Source: Zea mays (Eukaryota; Streptophyta; Magnoliopsida; Poales; Poaceae). From it: a DNA stretch of 64,000 nucleotides. The position numbers were made by a program, and so were the translations under genes. The notes below the pieces were generated by a model. The model saw nothing but the letters and a program-made list of their open reading frames with translations, was not told the DNA's origin and ran no database searches. How positions within the stretch are numbered: the first letter of the stretch is position 1; each line of letters begins with the position of its first letter. The stretch lies in NCBI RefSeq assembly GCF_902167145.1, contig NC_050096.1:272140622-272204621 (forward strand), written 5' to 3'. This document shows, piece after piece, positions 9,932 to 19,644 of the stretch.

Positions 9932-10833
9932 TAAAGGGGTACGACCGATTGAGAACCCCTGAACACATTCCAATCGAACCAATTACCTTATTTACTTTTC
10001 CTGCCCTAGGAGTAGATGTAGCATAGTTCTAGTTGTAGTCTTCCACATATCCACCTCCATCCCTATTCGACCCTACGTCGTCTAGATCTGTCTTGGGTGG
10101 CCTGCCGATCCCAAGACGACCCCAGGATCTCACCCCTCCCGGGGGGCAAGATCTAGTTGTCCATCCAATACGTCTTCCTCGAATTGATCTCTTAATTCCT
10201 AGGCGACTCCACGTCGTCTGGGGACGCCTTGGTTGACCTGTCAACCCAGAGCACCTTAAGATCTTTCCCCCCTAGGGGACGAGATCTAGATTCCAGCAAG
10301 GAGGAGGAAGGCGACCCTGTCGCCAGGTCGCGGACCGTCCGGCCGTCAGGCAGGGAACCCTAGCCTCGCGCCAGGTCACGGACCGTCCGGCCCTGTGCCG
10401 CGGATCGTCCGCGCCTGACCAGAGAGCACCACCGCCTCGTGCCAGGTCGTGGACCGTCCGACCCTGTTCCGCGGACAGTCCGCGCCTGAACAGAAAGCAC
10501 CGCCGCTGGTTCTTGTTGAGTGATTGGCGCCCCAAAAAGGTGCCAACAGATATAATCAAGTGTCTTTAAAATCAATCATATTATAAATGTTGTCAAGAGA
10601 TATTATATATAAAGAGTTGTGTAGAGACGAGCTCTTCATGAAAAGCCTATCTCTTGTATTTTTATATTTAACACTTGTTTCACCTCTTCCTCTAACAAAC
10701 TGTGTTAGTCTATGAGCAACCCTTTTTTAGCTGGCTATTAATGAGCAACCCACTTTCCTTCTTTCTCCATTTATCTTTCTTCTATGTTACCATAAATCTG
10801 ACTTGACAAGTCTTATATCCCACCTACATCACC

Positions 10834-11081
10834 TTAGAGCAAGGTTAATAATATAGCCAACTCTGGCTATAAGAATCCTTGTAGCTAACCTCTTAGCCCG
10901 CTTGTATAATAGTTAGGTCTTCATTATTAATGGTCGACCCTCTTGTATCTCTCACAAAGTTTTTTGGTTCTTGTGTCTAAGCCGGCTGTAAGTTTACAAC
11001 CTGCTTCTCCTCACTATCCTCTTCTATCTCGTCCATACCAGCACTTAGCTTGCTCACAATATGTTATTATATTTGCTCTAA
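10834..11081. mobile_element. MITE with TTAGAGCAA terminal inverted repeats
   Basis: The ends are TTAGAGCAAGGTTAATAATA on the left and, read on the opposite strand, TTAGAGCAAATATAATAACA on the right. The interior has no coding capacity and contains further partial palindromes (AGCCAACT/GGCTATA). Length is about 248 bp. The TTA/TAA at the edges could be part of the inverted repeat or a PIF/Harbinger-type 3-bp target, so I do not assign a superfamily. Bases 10549-10833 carry no recognised gene. Confidence 0.6.
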
Positions 11082-12050
11082 GTAAATAAAAATCAAGAGA
11101 CGTGCTCATTGTGAAGAGCCTGTCTCTGCACACTCTCTATACAAATTTTATTTTAACTATATTTATGATGTATGAGCTCTGGATTTGATCATGTCGTCTC
11201 TTATATCTAGAAAACCGATCAAAGGGCTCTAGTTGTACATGCCCTTAGTGGGACAGCTATTAAATTTTGTTCTACAATTAAAATTTTCATATAATTATTG
11301 CGTAATGAAATTATTAAAAGTTACATTATTTAAATATTTATAGGTATACTTCATCATTTACCCTACTAATGTACAATTTTAAATTCTTCATTCCATGTTA
11401 AGAGACGATATAAAATTTATAAGTTATTATTTTAAAATTTATAAATTATCTAATATTATTTTAAATCATTTATATTAGATAAAGTTTTATCGTTTTTATA
11501 TCTCTTAATAGAAGATAAATTAAAAATTGTAATTTAATATATTAGTAGAGTAAATCTATAATTTTTTTGAGAATTTTAATAATTTTTTAGTTTTGTTAAA
11601 AAACTTAATTGCGCAGCATTTTTTTTTTTTGCTTAAGTTAGTAACGGCGGTATCTGCCACTTTGCCCAGTTGGACAAAGGGTGTACTTTTACTCGTAGAA
11701 TAAATTGGTGAAAGCTTACGACTGCACATATACGATTTCCATTTTCGAAAAAAAGGAAGTAGTCTATGTACGTTGTACAGAGTGGAGTATTAACAATGTT
11801 TTGGAATAATATTGGTAAACTCAAAACAATACAAAAGGTCAATGAAGCATTTGGACTCGGTTAGATGCCTAAGTATTGAGTATGTGTTGATCGCAGAAAA
11901 GTCTTGAGTGCGCTTAACCTTTCCAGGCTGGTCTTAGGGTCTGCCCTGCACTATATAGATTTTTTTTGGTTTTAATACATTTTTGTACTGGAGCTATAAA
12001 ATACACATCGTGTATGCAGAATTTTGTCGTCTTCCGGTAGAGAACCCTTC
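11082..12050. other. AT-rich intergenic stretch
   Basis: No open reading frame of credible coding character, no repeat with clear borders and no RNA gene was recognised. It is AT rich with short homopolymers (for example a T run near 11624). Confidence 0.6.
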
Positions 12051-12417
12051 GAAAATCGTTCTACCATAAAACAATTTGAGTGAAGTTGTACTCGGTAAAA
12101 TGAAATAAATGAATTTTAATTAATAGAGAACGATTTTTTGCAAACACAAAACATGATTTCTTAGTAAAATCATTTTATATGAACAACATTTGAACTAAGT
12201 TCTGACTAATTTGCTCCCTCCATTCTTGTTGCTTTCACAGAGATGTGATCTTATCAATCCAAAACGAAAGATCAGGGAACATCCAAAAATCATTTGATTT
12301 TGAGGTAAATGCTAAAAATCTAGGTTTTGTATCATATTTTTTGCGCTTTTGGATATTATTTTAAGGAAATTTAACTTTAAAACTACAAAAATTATAATAT
12401 CGTATCAGAGCAAAATG
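12051..12417. repeat. Left arm of a long inverted-repeat DNA element (split by later insertions)
   Basis: Starting at GAAAATCG (12051) and running to AGGGAACA near 12282, the sequence is the imperfect reverse complement of 19698-19762 joined to 21231-21347. Shared landmarks include AAATAAATGAATTT, CTCCCTCCATT / CTCCCCTCTATT, GTTGCTT and CAATCCAAAACGAA. Bases 12283-12417 are element interior. The CTCCCTCC motif resembles a Stowaway terminus but lies inside the longer inverted repeat. Outer borders and target duplication are not resolved. Confidence 0.55.
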
Positions 12418-13805
12418 TGTTGTAAATTTAGAGGAATAAGTGACATGCTTTCTACATATTAAAATAGATTAAATATTCTAATTCCGAATAAAACAAGCAC
12501 ATAACTCAGATAAATACCATATGAAATTATAGCAGCAATGAACAGTAGCAATTCTAAGACATGTAAACATGTAAAATAGCTACACAGGTCCATTTCATAA
12601 TTAAACATGGCTTGCAGATGAAGAAGGCAGATTAAACAAATAAACATAATTGTTTATCTTAAACTATTGCTCTCAACGTAGCGGGTTGCTGTAATAAACA
12701 GCCCTCCAACGCTAAAAGGTGATCAGAGATCCTCGACTAACGTGACAGTCCTATCTTACCAAATAAGGGTTTTAGATCAGATATAATAAGCCTAATAATC
12801 AAATATAAATACTGATAGTAAGGAGCTGTGTATTAAATAAATTAACAGAATTTAACACAGGTAAACAGCCTCAACAAAGAGAGATTTAATTAGGCACAAA
12901 TAATATCAATGCTGAAAATGATAATACACTAAAACCCAGACTGTCACGCTGTCTCACTACACCGCTATCATCATCGAGCACATAAATCCGCCCACAACAG
13001 TGCAATCACACCCAAGTATTTGATACTAGCAGATTGCACAAAATTAAACAGTAAATAAAGTGAGGCAACGAATAACTCACAGCACGTAGATTGTCTACGT
13101 GGGAAGACCAGCTCAGCGAACACAAGGTTCTGTCCCAGAAAACCAATTCCGCCGCCCACGTCCGGGCCTGCACGGCGGGAGGTTGACGGAGATACTAGAG
13201 CCGCTGCCGGAGCCGAGGGAGACGTCCACGGCACCAGCCCGAGAAGATGAACACCGCGCAGCAGGGAGCCCAGGCACCAGGCCACGGTGGACAGAGACCA
13301 GAGAATCAACGAGCAGCACCAAGGCACGGCGTCAACAGCACCACACCACCACCACCGAGAACAACACACAGCCGACGATACGGACGAGACCAGGATACCC
13401 GGAATCGAGCAGATCGAAAGATTTCTCGCCGGAACAGTGGATAGAATGGAACCGTAGAGCCTCTGTCTCTGCGTTTTTTTCCGAGAGAGAGTACAGAGGA
13501 AGGGGATCCACTTAAAGAGCCGGGCGAGAGTCTGTTACCGAGAAGATGTGAGCGATCTCCGGTCGTGGAACGAGGAAGCCGGAGAGAACGAAGCAGCGGT
13601 TACCGCCGCCACCCAGCCGTTCGCTCGGCCTCCTGCTCGCTTCCCCTCTGCGGTCTTGGGCAGAGGCACCGAAGTGCCCAGGCCACCTCCCAGCCGGCTG
13701 GGCCGCTCGGCCACCAGGCCTTGTAGTGGCCCAGTTGGCTGACCACATGTTTTGTTCATTTCTTTTTAAGGAAAATAAAGGGAAAATCCCCTCAAATGAA
13801 CAGCA
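12418..13805 (-). repeat. 3' LTR of the copia element
   Basis: 1388 bp, TG...CA bounded in plus-strand reading (TGTTGTAAAT to GAACAGCA) and nearly identical to 18251-19639. The minus-strand sequence next to it, AAAACGGTGGGGAT, is a plausible polypurine tract. Confidence 0.95.
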
Positions 13806-14349
13806 ATCCCCACCGTTTTCACTCTTATTTTCTGATCAATGTCATTGAGCTCCCGTACTGTTTATATACTACTTTTCGGCAGAGGTACTTGTTAGGTTTG
13901 AACCAAAGCCTATCCCAGTGTACTCCAACCCTGCACGAGTAAGCGGAGGACTACGCCTTGATCCACAAACCCTAGTGTGAGAGTCTTCGCACAAAAGGCA
14001 CATAGTACTAGGCAGATTATCTGCTTCTCTTACGGGGCAGGGCGTTACGGTCATGCCCTTTAATATCTATTCATGAACTCACTAGAGAGAAAACCCCATT
14101 CTCTCCCGGACTGCGACCCCACAGTCAGCTCATATAGGTGAAATCGTTAAAGAAATTCTATAGGACAATTTCCCTGCTTATAGCATTGACTTCATTAAGA
14201 GCATATCGCTCAACCTGCCATACAGTCAGAGCACAGCAGCTCATGAGACTCTTTATCTTTTGTGCTCTTGGTTCCACAGTGCTTCATTTCCTGGAGCCTG
14301 GATCTCGAGATCTCCGGTCACACAGGACAGTTATCCGCAGTTGAAACCG
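13806..14349 (-). other. 3' untranslated region of the copia element
   Basis: About 540 bp between the polyprotein stop and the 3' LTR. No further gene was seen. The polypurine tract candidate is at its left end, immediately beside the LTR. Confidence 0.7.
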
Positions 14350-17300
14350 CTAACAGGGTACGAGTCCCATTCCCATGCACGCTGCTTGGATTGGCTTTTG
14401 AGCCAGCCCTTTGGTGAAAGGATCAGCAAGGTTCCTTTCAGACTTGATGTAATCTACGGTTATTACACCCGTCTCTCTAGCATGCCGACATGAATCAAGT
14501 CGTCTTCTGATATGCCTCGAGGATTTTTGGTTGTCCTTTCTACTGTTCACTTTTAGCAACACAGAAGTGTTGTCACAGTATACTAGGACAGCCGGTATCG
14601 GCTTTGCTAGCATTGGAAGGTCTGACAATAGGTCTCTCAACCATTCAGCCTCCAATGCTGCTGAATCAAGTGCAACTAATTCAGCCTCCTTGGTGGAACG
14701 TGTCGACACTGATTGTTTAGACGATCTCCATGACACGGCCCCACCAGCTAAAGTGAACACATAGCCACTTGTAGACTTCATTTGATCCGAGTCAGAGATC
14801 CAGTTTGCATCACTGAATCCTTCAAGTACTGACGGAAATCCGGTATATTTAATACCAAGATTCATCGCTCCCTTCAAATACCGAAGCACTCTGTACAACG
14901 CTACCCAGTGTCTATCTCCTGGACTGGCCGAATAACGAGCCAGTCTGCATACTGCATATGAGATATCTGGTCTAGTTGCACTGCTCAGGTACATGAGAGA
15001 TCCGATGATCTGCGAATATAGTAGCTGGTTCACAGGCTCGCCTTCATATTTACTGAGCGTGTAGGATGGATCATAGGGCGTGGTGACTGGTTTACAGTCC
15101 ATATGTCCAAAGCGAGTCATGACCTTTTCCACATAATGGGATTGTGACAAAGTAATCCCATCCTCACCCTTTATCAGCTTGATGTTCAGTATAACATCAG
15201 CTTCACCCAAGTCCTTCATATCAAAGTTCTTGGAGAGGAATAATTTTGTCTCCATGATAGCTTCCAAATCGGTCCCAAATATCAATATGTCATCAACGTA
15301 TAAACACATGATGACACCTTTGCCCCCAGAGAAGCGATAATACACACACTTGTCGGCTTCGTTTACACAAAACCCGGCAGTGGTCAGAGTATTATTAAAC
15401 TTCTCATGCCATTGTCTGGGAGCTTGTTTAAGACCGTATAAGGATTTAATCAAGCGACACACTTTGCTCTCTTGTCCTTTAACCACAAATCCTTCTGGTT
15501 GCTGCATATAAATTTCCTCTTCCAGCTCTCCATTTAGGAATGCTGTCTTTACGTCCATTTGATGAACAAGAAGTTTATAAGCAGCCGCCAGCGCCAAAAG
15601 CACACGGATAGTGGGCAATCGAGCCACCGGGGAATAAGTATCAAAATAATCCTCCTCTTTCTTTTGAGTAAAACCCTTAGCCACAAGACGGGCCTTGTAC
15701 TTTTCAATAGTACCATCGGGTCTCCTCTTCCTCCTAAAGATCCATTTACAGCCCACAGGCTTGCAACCAGCTGGGAGATCAGTTATCTCCCAAGTTCCGT
15801 TCGAGATGATTGAATCCATCTCGCTAAGGACAGCCTCCCTCCAGTACTCTGCATCCGGAGATGTATATGCCTCTGTGAGGGAGCGTGGTTCTTCATCCAC
15901 TAGATAAATAATATAATCATCACCTAGAGACTTTTCAGTCCTTTGTCTCTTACTCCTCCTTAACTCCAAATCTGGAGTCTGGTCATTGACACTCGAGGGC
16001 AGAGAATATGTCCGAGATGGACCATCTGGGGCTACTACTTCCTTATCCCGCATAGGGAAGATGCTCTCAAAGAATGTCACATCCCGAGACTCCATTATTA
16101 CATTTACAGCGATTTCGCTTGTCTCGGAATGGACCACTAGAAATCTATAAGCTGCACTGTTATGTGCATAACCCAGGAAGACACAGTCTACGGTCTTAGG
16201 GCCTAGCTTTCTCTTCTTCGGCAACGGGACATTCACCTTTGCAAGGCAGCCCCAGGTCCGAAGATGCGAAAGATCTGGCTTCCTTCCTTTAAATCCTTCA
16301 TAGGGCGTGGCCTCACGGTTGCGAGGCGGCACCCTGTTCAGGACATAGCACACCGTGAGTACTGCCTCGCCCCACCAGATGTCAGGCATCCCCGAACTTT
16401 GCAACAAAGCGTTAGCTAAGTCACACACCGTTCGGTTCTTCCTTTCAGCTACCCCATTTGACTGAGGTGAATATGGAGCAGTGGTTTCATGAATGATTCC
16501 ACACTCTTTGCAGTACTCATCAAAAAGGTTGGAAAGGTATTCACCTCCTCTATCAGACCGTAGCCTTTTAATTTTCTTGTCTAACTGGTTTTCAACTTCA
16601 GTCTTATAGATCTTAAAGTGTTCTAGTGCCTCATCTTTAGTTCTGAGTAAGTAAATATAACAGAACCTAGTAGCATCATCTATCAAGGTAAGAAAGTATC
16701 TTTTACCGCCTTTTATGATTATACCATTCATCTCACAGATATCTGAGTGAATTAGTTCTAAAGGAGTGGTACTTCTGCCTTCAACCGTATGAAACGGTTT
16801 TCTAGGCTGCTTAGCTTGCACACAAATACCACATTTTACACCTTTAACATGTTTATATTCAGGAATTAAAGACATGTCACTTAATCTCTTAATGGCCTCA
16901 AAATTCACATGACACAAACGGGAATGCCATATATTATTAATGGAATCGTTATTACAGACCACATTAACATGGTAAGAAGAATGATTGTTCAAAACAGAAA
17001 GACGGAACAAACCGCCTGACTCATATGACTTTCCAACAAAAGTACCAAACTTAGACAGGACCACTTTATTAGACTCAAACACTAATTTGAGACCCTGTCG
17101 ACATAACAGCGACACTGAAATGAGGTTCCGGCTCATCGAGGGCACATAGAGTACGTCCTTCAGCACGAGCGTCTTTCCTGAAGTTAACTTCAGGTAGACC
17201 TGTCCAGTACCTCGAACTGCTGCCGGAACACCATTTCCCATCAAGACTGGTGCGCTGTTGAATCCCTGGAATGAAGAGAACATGGATCGATCAGCACAAA

Positions 17301-18228
17301 TATGAACAGTAGCACCGGAATCCATCCACCAGTCATCTGATGGACTTGCCATAAAGGCCTGAAGTGCATACCCTGGGGTGGAGTTAACCACCACGTTCCC
17401 TTCTTTGCGCTGAGGTGGAGGACCTTTTCCCTTCCTAAGTTTGCACCTCCGAGCTGTATGCCCGGAGACTCCACAAACGTAGCAGATAAAGTCCTCTTTT
17501 TTCTTCATCTTTTTGGATTTAGGTTGGTTCAGATTCTTCTGTGGAGAGTTCTTCTTCTTCTTCTGGAATTTTCTATCTCCACCCTTCTCAACAACGTGAG
17601 CCTGGAGTTGCTGAGATGGCTTGTTACTGGACCTTGCACGCTCTTCCACATTTATCGCAGCTGACAACTCAGTGAGAGTCATTTGCTTCTTCATGTGGCG
17701 GCGTGAAGTCACAAAGTCTCGCCAAGAAGGCGGGAGCTTTGCCAGTATTGCATTCACCTGAAAACTGTCTGGTAGGACGCAGCCATATTGGACCAAGTCC
17801 CTAACAAGGAGTTGAATCTCCTGTAGCTGCTCCATAACAGACCTTCCCTCAACCATTTTATAGTTGAGGTAGTTTTCCGTTGTGAATGACTCATTGCCAT
17901 TGTCAACTTCAGAGAACTCGTTCTCAAGATCAGTCCATAGACCCTTAGCGGAGGTAAAAGCAGAGTATACGTCAAATAAGCGGTTCGACAAAACGTTCAG
18001 CAGACGAGACAAGCATGCCTCATTGGCTTCGTCCCACTTGGCCTTCTCCGCAAGTGCGGCGGCCTTTGCTGCATCATCAGAATCATCTGATGCAGCCTGG
18101 GGAACAGCCGATGTCACTACCCAAAATAATTTTAGGTCAGTGAGCCACATGCGAGTCTTAATCTGCCAGCGTTTAAAACTAGCGCCGTCGAACGCTTCAG
18201 GCTTAATGACATCAGAACTGGAGGCCAT
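14350..18228 (-). CDS. Intact copia gag-pol polyprotein
   Basis: A single uninterrupted frame of 1292 codons plus stop from ATG 18226-18228 (MASSSDVIKPEAFDG); 17 further codons are open upstream but lie across the LTR border. In order: a UBN2-type Gag (about residues 10-220), zinc knuckle CYVCGVSGHTARRC, protease WWMDSGATVHI, integrase zinc region (HSRLCHVNF ... CGIC), integrase DDE core (IHSDICEMNG, LRSDRGGEYLS, NGVAERKNRT), reverse transcriptase (WIFRRKRRPDGTIEKYKARL, QMDVKTAFLNGELEEE, catalytic YVDDILIFG) and RNase H (GFSDANW, KEAELVAL, VYCDNTSVL). All catalytic residues I can check are present. The domain order PR-IN-RT-RH is that of Ty1/copia, and the sequence style fits the Tork/TNT1 lineage. 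The protein could be functional, but the missing primer site raises doubt about autonomy. Confidence 0.95.
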   Translation of the reverse strand: MASSSDVIKPEAFDGASFKRWQIKTRMWLTDLKLFWVVTSAVPQAASDDSDDAAKAAALAEKAKWDEANEACLSRLLNVLSNRLFDVYSAFTSAKGLWTDLENEFSEVDNGNESFTTENYLNYKMVEGRSVMEQLQEIQLLVRDLVQYGCVLPDSFQVNAILAKLPPSWRDFVTSRRHMKKQMTLTELSAAINVEERARSSNKPSQQLQAHVVEKGGDRKFQKKKKNSPQKNLNQPKSKKMKKKEDFICYVCGVSGHTARRCKLRKGKGPPPQRKEGNVVVNSTPGYALQAFMASPSDDWWMDSGATVHICADRSMFSSFQGFNSAPVLMGNGVPAAVRGTGQVYLKLTSGKTLVLKDVLYVPSMSRNLISVSLLCRQGLKLVFESNKVVLSKFGTFVGKSYESGGLFRLSVLNNHSSYHVNVVCNNDSINNIWHSRLCHVNFEAIKRLSDMSLIPEYKHVKGVKCGICVQAKQPRKPFHTVEGRSTTPLELIHSDICEMNGIIIKGGKRYFLTLIDDATRFCYIYLLRTKDEALEHFKIYKTEVENQLDKKIKRLRSDRGGEYLSNLFDEYCKECGIIHETTAPYSPQSNGVAERKNRTVCDLANALLQSSGMPDIWWGEAVLTVCYVLNRVPPRNREATPYEGFKGRKPDLSHLRTWGCLAKVNVPLPKKRKLGPKTVDCVFLGYAHNSAAYRFLVVHSETSEIAVNVIMESRDVTFFESIFPMRDKEVVAPDGPSRTYSLPSSVNDQTPDLELRRSKRQRTEKSLGDDYIIYLVDEEPRSLTEAYTSPDAEYWREAVLSEMDSIISNGTWEITDLPAGCKPVGCKWIFRRKRRPDGTIEKYKARLVAKGFTQKKEEDYFDTYSPVARLPTIRVLLALAAAYKLLVHQMDVKTAFLNGELEEEIYMQQPEGFVVKGQESKVCRLIKSLYGLKQAPRQWHEKFNNTLTTAGFCVNEADKCVYYRFSGGKGVIMCLYVDDILIFGTDLEAIMETKLFLSKNFDMKDLGEADVILNIKLIKGEDGITLSQSHYVEKVMTRFGHMDCKPVTTPYDPSYTLSKYEGEPVNQLLYSQIIGSLMYLSSATRPDISYAVCRLARYSASPGDRHWVALYRVLRYLKGAMNLGIKYTGFPSVLEGFSDANWISDSDQMKSTSGYVFTLAGGAVSWRSSKQSVSTRSTKEAELVALDSAALEAEWLRDLLSDLPMLAKPIPAVLVYCDNTSVLLKVNSRKDNQKSSRHIRRRLDSCRHARETGVITVDYIKSERNLADPFTKGLAQKPIQAACMGMGLVPC

Positions 18229-18250
18229 AATACAGATTGGTTTTCTGGAT

Positions 18251-19639
18251 TGTTGTAAATTTAGAGGAATAAGTGACATGCTTTCTACATATTAAAATAG
18301 ATTAAATATTCTAATTCCGAATAAAACAAGCACATAACTCAGATAAATACCATATGAAATTATAGCAGCAATGAACAGTAGCAATTCTAAGACATGTAAA
18401 CATGTAAAATAGCTACACAGGTCCATTTCATAATTAAACATGGCTTGCAGATGAAGAAGGCAGATTAAACAAATAAACATAATTGTTTATCTTAAACTAT
18501 TGCTCTCAACGTAGCGGGTTGCTGTAATAAACAGCCCTCCAACGCTAAAAGGTGATCAGAGATCCTCGACTAACGTGACAGTCCTATCTTACCAAATAAG
18601 GGTTTTAGATCAGATATAATAAGCCTAATAATCAAATATAAATACTGATAGTAAGGAGCTGTGTATTAAATAAATTAACAGAATTTAACACAGGTAAACA
18701 GCCTCAACAAAGAGAGATTTAATTAGGCACAAATAATATCAATGCTGAAAATGATAATACACTAAAACCCAGACTGTCACGCTGTCTCACTACACCGCTA
18801 TCATCATCGAGCACATAAATCCGCCCACAACAGTGCAATCACACCCAAGTATTTGATACTAGCAGATTGCACAAAATTAAACAGTAAATAAAGTGAGGCA
18901 ACGAATAACTCACATCACGTAGATTGTCTACGTGGGAAGACCAGCTCAGCGAACACAAGGTTCTGTCCCAGAAAACCAATTCCGCCGCCCACGTCCGGGC
19001 CTGCACGGCGGGAGGTTGACGGAGATACTAGAGCCGCTGCCGGAGCCGAGGGAGACGTCCACGGCACCAGCCCGAGAAGATGAACACCGCGCAGCAGAGA
19101 GCCCAGGCACCAGGCCACGGTGGACAGAGACCAGAGAATCAACGAGCAGCACCAAGGCACGGCGTCAACAGCACCACACCACCACCACCGAGAACAACAC
19201 ACAGCCGACGAGTACGGACGAGACCAGGATACCCGGAATCGAGCAGATCGAAAGATTTCTCGCCGGAACAGTGGATAGAATGGAACCGTAGAGCCTCTGT
19301 CTCAAGGTTTTTTTCCGAGAGAGAGTACAGATGAAGGGGATCCACTTAAAGAGCCGGGCGAGAGTCTGTTACCGAGAAGATGTGAGCGATCTCCGGTCGT
19401 GGAACGAGGAAGCCGGAGAGAACGAAGCAGCGGTTACCGCCGCCACCCAGCCGTTCGCTCGGCCTCCTGCTCGCTTCCCCTCTGCGGTCTTGGGCAGAGG
19501 CACCGAAGTGCCCAGGCCACCTCCCAGCCGGCTGGGCCGCTCGGCCACCAGGCCTTGTAGTGGCCCAGTTGGCTGACCACATGTTTTGTTCATTTCTTTT
19601 TAAGGAAAATAAAGGGAAAATCCCCTCAAATGAACAGCA
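18251..19639 (-). repeat. 5' LTR of the copia element
   Basis: 1389 bp, matching 12418-13805. Visible differences cluster at 18915, 19098, 19212, 19303-19308 and 19332. The following bases on the minus strand, ATCCAGAAAACCAATCTG, occupy the primer-binding position but do not match the usual TGGTATCAGAGC. Confidence 0.95.
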
Positions 19640-19644
19640 AAATG

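Larger units (their letters stand above)
1..10548 (-). mobile_element. Tat-lineage Ty3/gypsy retrotransposon, incomplete at the left window edge
   Basis: Read on the minus strand the order is LTR (10548 to 9149), primer-binding region, gag, protease, reverse transcriptase, RNase H, second archaeal-type RNase H, integrase, an untranslated spacer with an 89-bp tandem array, then an opposite-strand spliced ORF. The other LTR must lie left of the window. The dual RNase H and the antisense ORF between pol and the 3' LTR are known hallmarks of the Tat lineage (Grande, Retand, RIRE2 types). All gag-pol pieces lie in one frame but are broken by three internal stops, one templated insertion and a premature stop near the integrase end, so this copy is not autonomous. 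The five bases outside the visible LTR are GATAT; the matching duplication cannot be tested. I do not assign a family name. Confidence 0.85.
9149..10548 (-). repeat. LTR of the Tat element (5' LTR in element orientation)
   Basis: A 1400-bp LTR bounded on the minus strand by TGTTGGCACC at 10548 and CACCGACA at 9149. It contains a TATA box on each strand (9433-9440 minus, 9924-9931 plus) and a cluster of CGGACCGTCCG-type palindromes between about 10328 and 10490, with two more near 9778-9812. The other LTR is outside the window. Confidence 0.82.
12418..19639 (-). mobile_element. Complete Ty1/copia LTR retrotransposon, Tork/TNT1-like
   Basis: Direct LTRs lie at 12418-13805 and 18251-19639. A perfect 5-bp target duplication AAATG flanks it at 12413-12417 and 19640-19644. 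One intact polyprotein is on the minus strand. The LTRs differ by about six substitutions and one single-base indel in 1.39 kb as counted by eye, so the insertion is young. It inserted into the interior of the inverted-repeat element whose arms are at 12051 and 19645. The leader between the 5' LTR and the start codon is only 22 nt and has no recognisable tRNA primer-binding site. Confidence 0.95.

Noticed and set aside
12402..12411. GTATCAGAGC directly left of the copia element, resembling a tRNA-Met primer-binding site on the plus strand
   Set aside because: It lies outside the element beyond the AAATG target duplication, and the surrounding sequence belongs to the interior of the inverted-repeat element. 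No LTR precedes it, so the match is most likely chance.
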